DNA of 64,000 nucleotides from Oceanidesulfovibrio indonesiensis (lineage in GTDB: Bacteria; Desulfobacterota; Desulfovibrionia; Desulfovibrionales; Desulfovibrionaceae). The stretch spans positions 509 to 64,508 of the forward strand of contig NZ_QMIE01000011.1 in the NCBI RefSeq assembly GCF_007625075.1, in the 5' to 3' direction. The stretch's first letter is position 1. Each line of letters starts with the position of its first letter. The notes under the pieces are model-generated. The model searched no databases and had not been told where the DNA came from. It was given only the letters and a program-made list of their open reading frames with translations. The position numbers and the translations under genes are program-made. Of this stretch, positions 50,861-62,808 are shown one piece after another.

Positions 50861-51160
50861 ATGAGCTCCATCAACAATATCAACGGATTCCAGGGCCTCA
50901 ACCGTCCCGATCTGAATACCGACCAGGCCCAGTCCAAGGAACGCGCCGAGCGGGAGCAGGAGGCGCGCGCCGGGCAATCCGAAACGACCGATTCGGTGCA
51001 GGTGCGCAACGTGATGACCCCGCCCTCCGAAACCCTGGACGAAGAAAGCGCCCGGGAAGCTGTCCGGCGCATCCAGGCGGCCGGAGCGGACGAACTCCAG
51101 GCCGCGCACAACGGCCTGGACCCGGAACGGGTCTACAGACTGCTCGGCCTTCTGAGCTGA
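50861..51160 (+). CDS. Small hypothetical protein
   Basis: The 99-residue protein begins SSINNINGFQGLNRPDLN, continues with a charged, probably disordered middle (QSKERAEREQEARAGQSE) and ends in a helical segment (ESAREAVRRIQAAGADELQ ... RVYRLLGLLS). The layout recalls small secreted or flagellum-associated proteins, but I recognise no family. ATG 50861 follows CGGAGGATACC. It is terminated by a hairpin at 51194. Confidence 0.7.
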   Translation: MSSINNINGFQGLNRPDLNTDQAQSKERAEREQEARAGQSETTDSVQVRNVMTPPSETLDEESAREAVRRIQAAGADELQAAHNGLDPERVYRLLGLLS

Positions 51161-51193
51161 GAACCCCAGCGGCGAAACGCAAATCGCTCACGA

Positions 51194-51232
51194 CGCCCCG
51201 CCCTGCTCGCAAGGGTCGGGGCGTTGTTTCGT
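51194..51232 (+). terminator. Rho-independent terminator
   Basis: CGCCCCG (51194-51200) pairs with CGGGGCG (51217-51223), with an inner CCCT/AGGG pairing. TTGTTTCGTTT follows. It ends the two-gene unit 50493-51160. Confidence 0.85.
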
Positions 51233-51928
51233 TTACACCTGCTTGAGCTCTGCCTCGAGCCCGCGGCCCGAAATTCTGATGAGCGCGTACCCGCCGCCGC
51301 GCAGAGCACCCGGGTTGATCACTTTGGTCTCGCCCACCATATCCTCTGCCATGGACTCGTGGATGTGCCCGGTAAGGCAGACCGGAGGCTTGGCGCGTTC
51401 AAGAAAGGCGCGCACGGCCTTGCTGCCCACGTGATTGCCCGCGGCCACGTCCGTCTTCGTATCGAACGGCGGGTTGTGGATGACCACGAGCAGCGGATCG
51501 AATGCGCCGGCCTTGGCATAGGCTTCGTCGAGCCAGTCGCCCAACTGCTTGTCCGAGACCTCGGACGGCGTACCGAAGGGTGTATGCCCGGACATGCCCA
51601 CTCCGAGAATGCCCGGCCGCATGCCGGCAGGGGCGTCCTTATCACGCACAAGAGGCCGCGCCTGGACATGGATGTTCACCCCTTCCTCCTCCAGGAATGC
51701 GTTGACCTCTGGCTTGTCCATATTGCCCAATTGCGCGAGCACGTTGGGGTTCGCTGCGCGAACAGCTTCAAGAATCCGCGCGGCCTGCGCAGGGCCGCCG
51801 CCGTTGGTCAGGTCGCCGCTGACGATGATGCCGTAGGCGTTCTTCATTTCGGGAATGCGCATCAGGGCATCCACGTTGTCGTGTATGTCGCCGACACCGA
51901 TGAATATGTGTTCGTCATGAATGCTCAT
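51233..51928 (-). CDS. Calcineurin-like metallophosphoesterase
   Basis: The 231-residue protein has the metallophosphoesterase motifs in order: GDIHDN, GDLTNGG, GNMD, IHNPPFDTK and CLTGHIHES. The GDIH...GNMD spacing resembles YfcE-type and related phosphodiesterases. Two divalent metals are expected. ATG 51928 follows AAGGAG. The substrate cannot be deduced from context. Confidence 0.88.
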   Translation of the reverse strand: MSIHDEHIFIGVGDIHDNVDALMRIPEMKNAYGIIVSGDLTNGGGPAQAARILEAVRAANPNVLAQLGNMDKPEVNAFLEEEGVNIHVQARPLVRDKDAPAGMRPGILGVGMSGHTPFGTPSEVSDKQLGDWLDEAYAKAGAFDPLLVVIHNPPFDTKTDVAAGNHVGSKAVRAFLERAKPPVCLTGHIHESMAEDMVGETKVINPGALRGGGYALIRISGRGLEAELKQV

Positions 51929-52041
51929 GGTCGCTCCTTTTCGGATTTGCTTCATATGCTTGGTTCACATTACCGGGAGCAGAAAATTCTTAGCATTTTC
52001 GCCCTCCAATCATAAGGACGGCCACGCTCCAGGCGGGGCCA

Positions 52042-52087
52042 CGCGGCGAACGCCGCGGGAGCACGGAGTTACGAACTTTGTGCTCCC
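52042..52087 (+). repeat. Paired-hairpin element, copy 1
   Basis: Stem 1 is CGCGGC (52042-52047) with GCCGCG (52052-52057) around a GAAC loop. Stem 2 is GGAGCAC (52058-52064) with GTGCTCC (52080-52086), and its loop contains a further AGTT/AACT pairing. The whole unit matches the element at 62712-62756 in layout and in part of its sequence (CCACGCGGCGAAC, then CCGCG and GAGCA). It lies about 100 bp upstream of the cyclo-ligase gene. Confidence 0.65.
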
Positions 52088-52185
52088 AAATAATAGCTCC
52101 ATTCATAAATCATCCCAGAGCTGCGGCCGCATGGCAAGCACTCACCGCGGTTTTCTCCCGGCCTGCGGCGTGATATGTCGGGGAC

Positions 52186-52815
52186 ATGGATTCGAAACCC
52201 TTCGGCGCTTCGAGCAGATTGCTTGCTCCCGATGCCGGCATGGTGGACAAGGCTGACTTGCGCCGGCGTTTCCGCGCCATGCGTGATGCGCTCTCTGATT
52301 CGCAGGCCGCAGAACTGAGCCGTCAGGCGCAGGAACGCATCCTGGAAATGCGCACGTGGCGCGAGGCGCGGAGCGTGCTGCTCTATGTGGGCTGCCGCGG
52401 CGAAACAACAACGGACAGATTGCTGCAAACGGCCTGGGACGACGCCAAGACCGTGCTTCTGCCGCGCTGCCTGCCCTCCTCCCCCGGCGAGATGGAGCTT
52501 GCCTGCACACGGTCCGGGCAGGACCTCAAGCCCGGCCTGTACGCCATCCCGGAGCCGGACCCCGAAACGTGCCGCGCGGTGGTCTCCCCGGCCGTGGACT
52601 TGGTGGTCGTTCCGGCCCTCGCCTTCGACCGTCGCGGCTACAGACTGGGGCAAGGCGGCGGCTATTATGACCGCCTGCTCGCCTCGGAACCCTTTTCCCA
52701 CACCCTCGCCATCGGCCTGGCCTACGACTTCCAGGTGGTGGACAGCCTGCCCGTGGACAGCTGGGACCGTCCGGTGGCTGCCGTGGCGACCAGCAAGGAA
52801 CTCATATGGACGTGA
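52186..52815 (+). CDS. 5-formyltetrahydrofolate cyclo-ligase
   Basis: The 209-residue protein has the family's N-terminal basic helix (DKADLRRRFRAMRDAL), central VLLYVGCRGETTTDRL and the diagnostic FDRRGYRLGQGGGYYDRLL. It converts 5-formyl-THF to 5,10-methenyl-THF with ATP. The start at 52186 has only a GGGGAC upstream. A second ATG at 52240 (MVDKADLRRRF) fits the family better in length and cannot be excluded. It overlaps the next gene by 10 bp. Confidence 0.9.
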   Translation: MDSKPFGASSRLLAPDAGMVDKADLRRRFRAMRDALSDSQAAELSRQAQERILEMRTWREARSVLLYVGCRGETTTDRLLQTAWDDAKTVLLPRCLPSSPGEMELACTRSGQDLKPGLYAIPEPDPETCRAVVSPAVDLVVVPALAFDRRGYRLGQGGGYYDRLLASEPFSHTLAIGLAYDFQVVDSLPVDSWDRPVAAVATSKELIWT

Positions 52816-53552
52816 CCGGCATTCCCTTCGTCTTTCCCGGTCTGGAAAACCGGGTGCGATGCTTCTTCCAGACCCGGGAAGGCGGCGCGAGCGCGGAGCC
52901 GTTCGCCGCGGGCAACATCTCCTTGTCTGTGGGCGACGACCCGGCCGCCGTGCGCGCCAACCGCAAGGCCCTGCAAAGGCGGCTCAGCTTCGCCCATTGG
53001 CAGGAAGCCCGCCAGGTGCACGGCGTGGACGTGCTTCTGGACCCGCCGCCCAGCGACATCGAACAGGACGGCAAGGCCGAGGCGGACGGCCTCGCCACCA
53101 CCGAGCCGGGACGGGCTCTGGTGGTAAAAACCGCGGACTGCCAGCCCCTGTTCATTGCGCACACCGGCGGGGACTTCGTGGCCGCATTACACGTGGGTTG
53201 GCGGGGCAACGTGCAGGAGTTCCCCAAATCCGCCGTGGCCGCGCTGTGCGACCATTACCAGGTGCCCCCGGACAACCTGACTGCGGTCCGAGGCCCATCC
53301 CTCGGTCCCGGCGCCAGCGAGTTCACCGGCTTCGACACCGAATTCGGTCCGGACTACGAGCAGTATCTGAACCGCGACACCATGCGCGTCGATCTGTGGC
53401 GGCTGACGCGGGACCAGCTCATTGACGCCGGCCTGCGGCCGGAGCGGTTATTCGGGCTGGACCTGTGCACCTGTTCGCTTCGGCGTAGTTTCTTTTCATA
53501 CCGGGCGGAGAAGACTTGCGGCAGGCAAGCCAGTCTGATCTGGTTGATTTAG
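52806..53552 (+). CDS. YfiH/PgeF-type multicopper-oxidase-like laccase-domain protein
   Basis: The 248-residue protein has the Cu-oxidase_4/YfiH layout: FFQTREGGASAEPF, RQVHGVDV, VVKTADCQPLFI, ALHVGWRGN and CTCSLRRSFFSYRAE at the end. The His, Cys and His of HGVD, TADCQP and HVGWRG form the metal site. In E. coli this family edits peptidoglycan precursors, and in other bacteria it acts on purine nucleosides. Overlap with the cyclo-ligase implies translational coupling. Confidence 0.9.
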   Translation: MDVTGIPFVFPGLENRVRCFFQTREGGASAEPFAAGNISLSVGDDPAAVRANRKALQRRLSFAHWQEARQVHGVDVLLDPPPSDIEQDGKAEADGLATTEPGRALVVKTADCQPLFIAHTGGDFVAALHVGWRGNVQEFPKSAVAALCDHYQVPPDNLTAVRGPSLGPGASEFTGFDTEFGPDYEQYLNRDTMRVDLWRLTRDQLIDAGLRPERLFGLDLCTCSLRRSFFSYRAEKTCGRQASLIWLI

Positions 53553-53593
53553 CGGCGAACGCCTGGGAGGCAAGAAGTAAACACGTACGCCTC
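53552..53593 (+). repeat. Paired-hairpin element, weak copy 3
   Basis: GGC-GAAC-GCC (53554-53563) is followed by GAGGC (53567-53571) pairing with GCCTC (53589-53593). The order, the GCGGCGAACGCC block and the spacing recall copies at 52042 and 62712, but the stems are shorter. The first base overlaps the YfiH stop codon. Confidence 0.35.
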
Positions 53594-53735
53594 AAATCAC
53601 CATAAACTGAACGGGTTGTGAAAAATCAATACCGATATACGTTTTCTCTTTTTCGTGACTACGCACTAATTTTCGGGTAACTTTGCAGTAAATTCCGTAA
53701 TTGCCTGTTCTGAACCGCTTTGAAAAGGAGTCGCC

Positions 53736-54905
53736 ATGGTTGCGGAAAGTCTTCTCGACCTGCGAAAATTCGTGACTCCCGAGTTCATTTTCGGCGTCGG
53801 CGCTGCGTCTCTTGCCGGCCGGTATGTGCACAATCTGAGCGCGCGCAAGCCCCTCGTGGTCAGCGACCCCGGCGTCATGGCCAGCGGCTGGATGGATCGT
53901 GTCTGTCAAAGCCTCGACGAATACGGTATCCGGTACTCCCTGTTCGTGGACGTCAGTCCCAACCCGCGTGACACCCAGGTCATGGCCGGGGCCGCCCGGT
54001 ATGAGGAAAAAGGATGCGACTCCATCGTCGCCGTGGGCGGCGGCAGCGCCATGGACCTCGCCAAGGGCGTGGGCATCGTCCACTCCAACCAGCAACACAT
54101 CCTGGAGTTCGAAGGCGCGGACAACGTGCTCCTGCCGGGCCCGCCCCTGGTTTGCATTCCCACCACGGCGGGGAGTTCGGCGGACGTCTCGCAATTCACC
54201 ATCATCACCGACACAACGCGCAATGTGAAGATCGCCATCGTCTCCAAAACCGTGGTGCCGGACGCGGCGCTCATCGATCCTGAGCTGACCACGACGATGG
54301 ACAGCGAACTCACGGCGCACACCGGGCTGGATGCGCTCACCCACGCCATCGAAGCGTACGTCTCCAACGCCAACTCGCCGGTCACCGACCTCTTCGCTCT
54401 GGAAGCCATCCGGCGCATCAACAGATTCCTTCCGGCGGCCTTGGAGCGCGGCTATGATCTGGAAGCCCGCGCCGGCATGATGCTCGGCTCCATGTACGCC
54501 GGCATCGCATTTTCCAACGCCATCCTCGGCGCGGTGCACGCCATGGCCCACAGCCTGGGCGGTCTCAAGGATCTGCCCCACGGCGTGTGCAACGCCGTGC
54601 TGCTGGACCATGTCGTCAACTTCAATTTCGACGCGGCACGGGAACGCTACCTGGAGGTCGGCAGGGCCATGGGCGCAGAGTTGGCCCCCGGCATGTCCCC
54701 GGAGGCAGAAAAAAACGCCGTGCTGGACGCCGTGCGAAAGCTGAAGCGCAAGGCCGGCGTGAACGTCCGGCTCTCGGATCTCGGAGTGACGACGGAAGAC
54801 CTCGCCCCGCTTGCGCGACATGCGGCTTCCGATCCATGTCTGGCGACCAACCCTGCAACGGCGTCGGCCGAGGAACTCGAACAGCTCTATGCGCAGGCGC
54901 TCTGA
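53736..54905 (+). CDS. ercA: Iron-containing alcohol dehydrogenase-like protein, ErcA type
   Basis: The 389-residue protein has the group III dehydrogenase motifs: AVGGGSAMDLAKG for NAD binding, IPTTAGSSADVSQF, and metal ligands in HAMAHSLGGLKDLPHG. The start SLLDLRKFVTPEFIFGVG, the VSKTVVPD block and the end DPCLATNP agree with my memory of ErcA, an alcohol-dehydrogenase-like regulatory protein. ErcA is encoded next to a particular PAS histidine kinase, as is the case here with a 17-bp overlap. It may act catalytically or as a sensor partner. AAAAGGAG precedes the start. Confidence 0.85.
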   Translation: MVAESLLDLRKFVTPEFIFGVGAASLAGRYVHNLSARKPLVVSDPGVMASGWMDRVCQSLDEYGIRYSLFVDVSPNPRDTQVMAGAARYEEKGCDSIVAVGGGSAMDLAKGVGIVHSNQQHILEFEGADNVLLPGPPLVCIPTTAGSSADVSQFTIITDTTRNVKIAIVSKTVVPDAALIDPELTTTMDSELTAHTGLDALTHAIEAYVSNANSPVTDLFALEAIRRINRFLPAALERGYDLEARAGMMLGSMYAGIAFSNAILGAVHAMAHSLGGLKDLPHGVCNAVLLDHVVNFNFDAARERYLEVGRAMGAELAPGMSPEAEKNAVLDAVRKLKRKAGVNVRLSDLGVTTEDLAPLARHAASDPCLATNPATASAEELEQLYAQAL

Positions 54906-56262
54906 CCAGACTCCCCCCTGCCCCGCCCCGGACACGCTGCGGGACAAGCTCATAGGACTGGGCGAACGCTCCATCCGCAAGAGCTACTACCCGGAGCTGC
55001 AACGCCGCATCTTCGAGCTGGAGCGTTTCCGCGCGTTACTGGACCAGAGCAACGAGGCCATCTTCCTGGCCTCTGCGGAAAGCGGCCTGGTGGTGGACTG
55101 CAACTACTCGGCGTCCCGCCTGCTGGGGCGTCCCCCGGAAGAGATCAACGACAAGCCTTTCTCCTCCATTCTCCGACCAATCACCGAAGCGCAGATCGAC
55201 CGCCGTCTTGCCAAGGTCGGCGACTCCAGCCGGTTGCTGGACGCCATCGAGACCGATGTGGAACGCGAGGATGGCATCGTACCCGTGGAATTTTCCCTGC
55301 GCATAGTGCGCATGGGCGAGGAGACATACGTGGTGGCCGTGGCCCGCGACATAACGGACCGCAAGCGCGCCGAGGAAGAACTGGCCGCCATGAACCGCCG
55401 GCTCGAGGAGCTCGTGGAAGAGCGCACTCTGGATCTGGAAGCCAAGGCCAGGGAGCTCGAATCGGCCAACCGCCGCCTCCAGCAGCTCGACGCCCTGAAG
55501 TCGAGCTTCCTGTCCGCCGTGTCGCACGACCTGCGAACGCCTCTCACGTCCATTCAGGGCTTTGCCAAGATCATCGAACGCGACTTCAACCGAACGTTCA
55601 GGGGCATGGTTGCCGGCGACCTGCACACGAAACGCCGCGCCAAGCGCATAGGCGACAACCTCTCCATCATCAACGAGGAAACGCAGCGGCTTACGCGGCT
55701 CATCTCGGACCTGCTCGATATCTCCAAGATCGAATCCGGCACCATCGTGTGGAAGGACGAACTCATTGAACTTGCCGCGCTGGCGGAACGCGCTGTGGAT
55801 TCCGTGAGGTTCAAGGCGGCGAGTCAGCGGAGCCGACTGAAGACTGAAATACCACCAAAGCTGCCTTTGCTGGAGGCTGACCCGGACAGGATCATGCAGG
55901 TGCTGATCAACCTGCTGGACAACGCCATCAAATTCTCGCCCGGCGGCACGGTGCAGCTCCGTGCGCACGAGGACAACGAGGGCCGGTCCATCCGCATATC
56001 CGTGGAAGACACCGGACCAGGCATTCCCGAGAACGAACTTTCCGCCATTTTCGAGACGTTCCACCAGGCCAGACACGGCGACGCCATGCCCAAAGGCGTG
56101 GACCGCGGCACCGGACTCGGTCTGTCCATCTGCCGGCAGATTGTGGAGCACTACGGCGGCGCCATCTGGGCCGAATCCGTTCTCGGCCACGGCGCAACCT
56201 TCCATGTTCGGTTGCCGGCCGCGGCCTGCTGGTCCCAGAAGGCGTGCGACATGTCCGCCTAG
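54889..56262 (+). CDS. PAS-domain sensor histidine kinase (ErcS'-like)
   Basis: The 457-residue soluble kinase has an N-terminal LGERSIRKSYYPELQ block, a PAS domain (about 50-170), a coiled-coil linker (RKRAEEELAAMNRRLEEL in part) and a HisKA domain with phospho-acceptor His in SHDLRTPLTS. The HATPase domain follows: NLLDNAIKFSP, DTGPGIP and GTGLGLSICRQIVEHYGG. No membrane segment is present, so it senses a cytoplasmic signal. The start at ATG 54889 overlaps ercA. No response regulator is adjacent. Confidence 0.9.
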   Translation: MRRRSDQTPPCPAPDTLRDKLIGLGERSIRKSYYPELQRRIFELERFRALLDQSNEAIFLASAESGLVVDCNYSASRLLGRPPEEINDKPFSSILRPITEAQIDRRLAKVGDSSRLLDAIETDVEREDGIVPVEFSLRIVRMGEETYVVAVARDITDRKRAEEELAAMNRRLEELVEERTLDLEAKARELESANRRLQQLDALKSSFLSAVSHDLRTPLTSIQGFAKIIERDFNRTFRGMVAGDLHTKRRAKRIGDNLSIINEETQRLTRLISDLLDISKIESGTIVWKDELIELAALAERAVDSVRFKAASQRSRLKTEIPPKLPLLEADPDRIMQVLINLLDNAIKFSPGGTVQLRAHEDNEGRSIRISVEDTGPGIPENELSAIFETFHQARHGDAMPKGVDRGTGLGLSICRQIVEHYGGAIWAESVLGHGATFHVRLPAAACWSQKACDMSA

Positions 56263-56295
56263 AAAAAGCCCCTTACCGCTGCGGAACGAACCCCA

Positions 56296-57699
56296 TCACC
56301 AGGAGAGCGCTATCTCGTTCTCCAGGCACATCTTGTTATGATCCCTGCACGGTTGCACCGGATAGTCGCCCGTGAAGCACGCCAGACAATAATCGTCCGG
56401 TTTGGACACGGAGCCGAGAAGCCCCTCGATGCTGAGGTAGTGCAGGCTGTCCAGTCCGATGAACCTGGCGATCTCGTCAATGTCGTTGTAGGCGGCGATG
56501 AGCTCGCCCTTGGACGAGAAGTCGATGCCGTAAAAGCAGGGGAAGCGGATGGGCGGACAGGAAACCCGCATATGAATCTCGGCCGCGCCCAGCTCCCGCA
56601 GCTTCTTGACGCGGGTGCGAATGGTGGTGCCGCGGACGATTGAGTCGTCCACAATGAGGATCTTCTTGCCCCGGATAAGCGACTTCACCGGGTTGATCTT
56701 CACGCGCACGCTGAAATCGCGCATGTCCTGCGTGGGCTGAATGAAGGTACGGCCCACATAGTGGTTGCGGATCATCGCCGTCTCGTAAGGCTGGCCGGAT
56801 TCCTGAGAGTACCCTACGGCGGCGTACATGCCGGAGTCCGGGAACGGCATTACATAGTCAGCCTCCACGGGCGCTTCGCGGGCCAGGGCCTTGCCCATCT
56901 TCTTGCGGCACTCGTACACCGTTTCCTGGAACACTATGGAGTCCGGACGGGCAAAATAGATGAGCTCGAAGATGCACTGCCGTTTGGGAGCGAGCTCGGC
57001 CAGCTGATAGGACTTCACGCATTTGTCCTCGATGACGAGCATCTCGCCCGGCTCGATGGCGCGCATGAACTCCGCTTCCAGCAGATCGAAAGCGCAGGTC
57101 TCGGAGGCGATGACATAGGAATCGCCCACACGGCCCAGAGCCAGCGGGCGGAAGCCGTGAGGATCCTTCACCGCAATGAGCTTGTTGTTGGCAAGCAGGA
57201 CGAGGCTGTAGGCTCCCTTGACCTCGGCGCAGGCCGCGCTCACGGCCTCCTCGATGCTCATCTTTGCGTAATTTTTGGCAATGAGGTGGGTGAACAGTTC
57301 GGAATCAATGGTCGTCTGGAAGATGGAGCCCTCGGCTTCCATCTTCTTGCGCAACTCCATGGTATTGGTGAGGTTGCCGTTGTGCGCCACGGCAAGCTGC
57401 ATGTCTCCGAAGCGGACGAGGAACGGCTGGGCATTGCGGATGAGCGACGCGCCCGTGGTGGAGTAGCGGATGTGCCCCACCGCAATGCGGCCCTTGAGCT
57501 CCTTGCCAAGGTGGCGTTCGTTGAACACTTCGGGCACGAGCCCCATACCCTTCTGCTCGCGAATGGTGTTGCCGTCCCAGGTGACGATGCCGGCGGACTC
57601 CTGGCCGCGATGCTGCTGCGCATACAGGCCGAAGTAGGCCATGCGCGCGGCTTCCGGGTGGTCGTGGATGGCGAACAGTCCGCAATATTCCTTCTTCAT
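56296..57699 (-). CDS. purF: Amidophosphoribosyltransferase
   Basis: The 467-residue enzyme has the glutaminase nucleophile Cys6 after a five-residue propeptide (MKKEY), the Ntn motifs YAQQHRGQESAGI and HIRYSTTG, and the PRPP-binding loop ILIVDDSIVRGTT. It makes phosphoribosylamine in purine synthesis. Late cysteines in CPPIRFPCFYGIDF and YCLACF suit the [4Fe-4S] form of the enzyme. It follows carB by 34 bp, so nucleotide-precursor genes are linked. Confidence 0.96.
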   Translation of the reverse strand: MKKEYCGLFAIHDHPEAARMAYFGLYAQQHRGQESAGIVTWDGNTIREQKGMGLVPEVFNERHLGKELKGRIAVGHIRYSTTGASLIRNAQPFLVRFGDMQLAVAHNGNLTNTMELRKKMEAEGSIFQTTIDSELFTHLIAKNYAKMSIEEAVSAACAEVKGAYSLVLLANNKLIAVKDPHGFRPLALGRVGDSYVIASETCAFDLLEAEFMRAIEPGEMLVIEDKCVKSYQLAELAPKRQCIFELIYFARPDSIVFQETVYECRKKMGKALAREAPVEADYVMPFPDSGMYAAVGYSQESGQPYETAMIRNHYVGRTFIQPTQDMRDFSVRVKINPVKSLIRGKKILIVDDSIVRGTTIRTRVKKLRELGAAEIHMRVSCPPIRFPCFYGIDFSSKGELIAAYNDIDEIARFIGLDSLHYLSIEGLLGSVSKPDDYCLACFTGDYPVQPCRDHNKMCLENEIALSW

Positions 57700-57733
57700 G
57701 ACGACTGTACTCTCATATGGGTTGCTCGGGCCG

Positions 57734-61012
<3,279 letters not shown>

Positions 61013-61298
61013 AGGCTTTACAAACAGGGGAAAAAAGTCTTTGGATGTGCGGCGGCGTCAAGGAATCCCGTTGGATACGTCATCCGGCCGCGCCCGGCAA
61101 GTCGTCCTGAACACCAAGAGTGAAGCCAAGGGGGCGCTGCCGTTCCGCCGGTTGCCTCGGCCTCGGCCAATATCCCCTCGGACGTCCACCGATGTATACC
61201 GCCGCGCTCCGGCTGGCAACCGAATTCCCTTGCCAGTCCCCGGTCCTTGTGCCACCACTATGGGCAACGGTGCAACCCTTGCCGTCATTGGAGTAATT

Positions 61299-61607
61299 GT
61301 GACCAGAACCACCGGCAACCGACTTCGGCAACTCAAGCCTCTGCTTTCAGGTTTGTTGCTCATCGCCATGCTCTGCGCGATCATCCTCTATGTGTGGCTC
61401 GCATACCAGCTTGCCATTCTCATCGTTCTCGCCACAGGCATCCGCGGCCAGATGGAGTACGCCGTGCTCGCCGTGGTGGGCGGGGCCGCATTCCTTGTCT
61501 GGCGTTACGTTGGGCTCAGACTGTGGCGGCGGGGTGTGGCCTGGATGGAGCGAATCGGCGAACCCGACAACCCGACCACAGAAAATACGCATGGAGACGA
61601 TGCATGA
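61299..61607 (+). CDS. Small membrane protein
   Basis: The 102-residue protein has two long hydrophobic segments (LLSGLLLIAMLCAIILYVWLAY and YAVLAVVGGAAFLVWRYVG, abbreviated to their cores LLLIAMLCAIILYVW and AVLAVVGGAAFLV) and polar ends. I start at the GTG at 61299 because TTGGAG lies eight bases ahead. Open codons upstream reach into the carB promoter region and look non-coding. Its stop overlaps the prepilin peptidase start (ATGA), so the two act together or are co-regulated. No family is recognised. Confidence 0.65.
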   Translation: MTRTTGNRLRQLKPLLSGLLLIAMLCAIILYVWLAYQLAILIVLATGIRGQMEYAVLAVVGGAAFLVWRYVGLRLWRRGVAWMERIGEPDNPTTENTHGDDA

Positions 61608-62452
61608 GTCCTGCGACCATGGAAATACTCGCCCGCGCCTATCCGGGCCTGGCCTTCTTCCTCGGGCTGCTGCTCGGGTCCTTCTACAACGTCTGCATAC
61701 ACCGCTACCTGAGCGGAGAATCCATCGTCTTCCCTGGTTCCAAATGCCCGTACTGCAGTCATTCCCTTTCCTGGTGGGAAAACCTGCCCCTTGCCTCGTT
61801 CATTTTCCTGCGCGGCAAGTGCCGTTCCTGCGCCGAGCCCATCAGCTGGCGCTATCCCACTGTGGAGCTCTTCTCCGGCTTGTGGGCCTTCGGTCTGGCA
61901 ATGAAATTCCCTCTGAACCTCACGGCCGGCCCCATGGAGATCGGCTGGGAATGGTCGCTGGCCATCTTCGGCGTGCATATGGTCGTCGGCGGCATTCTCA
62001 TCGTGGCCAGTTTCATCGACTTCGACTCCTACATCCTCCCGGATGTCCTCACCCTGCCCGGCGCGGTGCTCGCCCTGGCCGGGGCGTACTTCGTGCTGCG
62101 GCCCACGCTGGGCTGGCCTTCGCTCGTGGAATCCCTGGTGGGCGCGGGCATTGGCGCCGGCCTGTTCTGGCTGTTGCAGTTCCTTTACCGCAAGCTCAAG
62201 GGCATGGAGGGTCTGGGCACGGGCGACATCAAACTCATGCTCCTGCTGGGCGCCTGGAACGGCTGGATGGCTCTGCCCTTCACCCTGCTCGCTGCCGGCG
62301 TCACCGCCATTGCCGGCTACATCGTATACAACCGGATGAACGACACCGAGGAGCCGACCATGGTGCCCTTCGGCCCGTTCCTGAGCCTGGGCGGCATGCT
62401 CTACGTGCTGTTCGGGGACTGGTACTGGGCCTACATGGGGGGCGGAATGTAA
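61604..62452 (+). CDS. Type IV prepilin peptidase (A24 family)
   Basis: The 282-residue membrane protein has the N-terminal GSFYNVCIHRYL motif and the cytoplasmic zinc-binding CPYC ... CRSC pair with SWWENLPL. The catalytic aspartates are in SFIDFDSYILPD and GLGTGDIKLM. It cleaves and N-methylates type IV pilin or type II secretion pseudopilin leaders. GGAGA precedes ATG 61604. Genes for pilins are not in the window. Confidence 0.94.
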   Translation: MSPATMEILARAYPGLAFFLGLLLGSFYNVCIHRYLSGESIVFPGSKCPYCSHSLSWWENLPLASFIFLRGKCRSCAEPISWRYPTVELFSGLWAFGLAMKFPLNLTAGPMEIGWEWSLAIFGVHMVVGGILIVASFIDFDSYILPDVLTLPGAVLALAGAYFVLRPTLGWPSLVESLVGAGIGAGLFWLLQFLYRKLKGMEGLGTGDIKLMLLLGAWNGWMALPFTLLAAGVTAIAGYIVYNRMNDTEEPTMVPFGPFLSLGGMLYVLFGDWYWAYMGGGM

Positions 62453-62711
62453 ACCGGGGCATGATGACGCGCCTCGATGCTCCGAAAGATCCGCGACACA
62501 CGGCGGCTCATCGCTCCACGGATATACTACGTAACAGTGGCCTCGATACTCCGGGCTACCATGCGGCTCTGTCGGAAAACCCAGAAATTCCGTTTGAACC
62601 GCCTTTGAAGGCTTTCCCTGAGGGACTGTCCCCTGTATCGCGGCGCCCTGCAAACTCAACTCGCCACCACGTTGATTATTACTGAGAGCACATAATGCAA
62701 AAGCGGGTCCA

Positions 62712-62756
62712 CGCGGCGAACACCGCGAGAGCAGAACGCTCGAAACAGTCTGCTCT
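62712..62756 (+). repeat. Paired-hairpin element, copy 2
   Basis: Stem 1 is CGCGG (62712-62716) with CCGCG (62723-62727). Stem 2 is AGAGCAGA (62728-62735) with TCTGCTCT (62749-62756). Compared with copy 1, stem 2 keeps pairing although bases differ on both sides (GGAGCAC/GTGCTCC there), which is the mark of selection for structure. It ends 9 bp before a terminator. Confidence 0.65.
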
Positions 62757-62764
62757 GAGTAAAA

Positions 62765-62792
62765 AAAGCGCATTGCGCCCGCGGTGCGCTTT
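62765..62792. terminator. Bidirectional-looking hairpin terminator
   Basis: AAAGCGCA (62765-62772) pairs with TGCGCTTT (62785-62792). A-residues precede and T-residues follow, so it can act for the upstream peptidase operon. Confidence 0.7.
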
Positions 62793-62808
62793 GGGATAGC
62801 GGTCCTCC

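Larger units (their letters stand above)
62453..62808. other. Intergenic region with structured elements but no gene
   Basis: This 356-bp gap between the peptidase and ECF transporter genes holds paired-hairpin copy 2 and a terminator. The first 240 bp contain no convincing reading frame, promoter or mobile element. Confidence 0.5.

Noticed and set aside
51956-52185. 6S RNA or folate riboswitch upstream of the formyltetrahydrofolate cyclo-ligase
   Set aside because: The structure present is two consecutive hairpins shared with an unrelated locus at 62712. It does not show the long 6S rod with central bubble or the conserved folate-riboswitch core.
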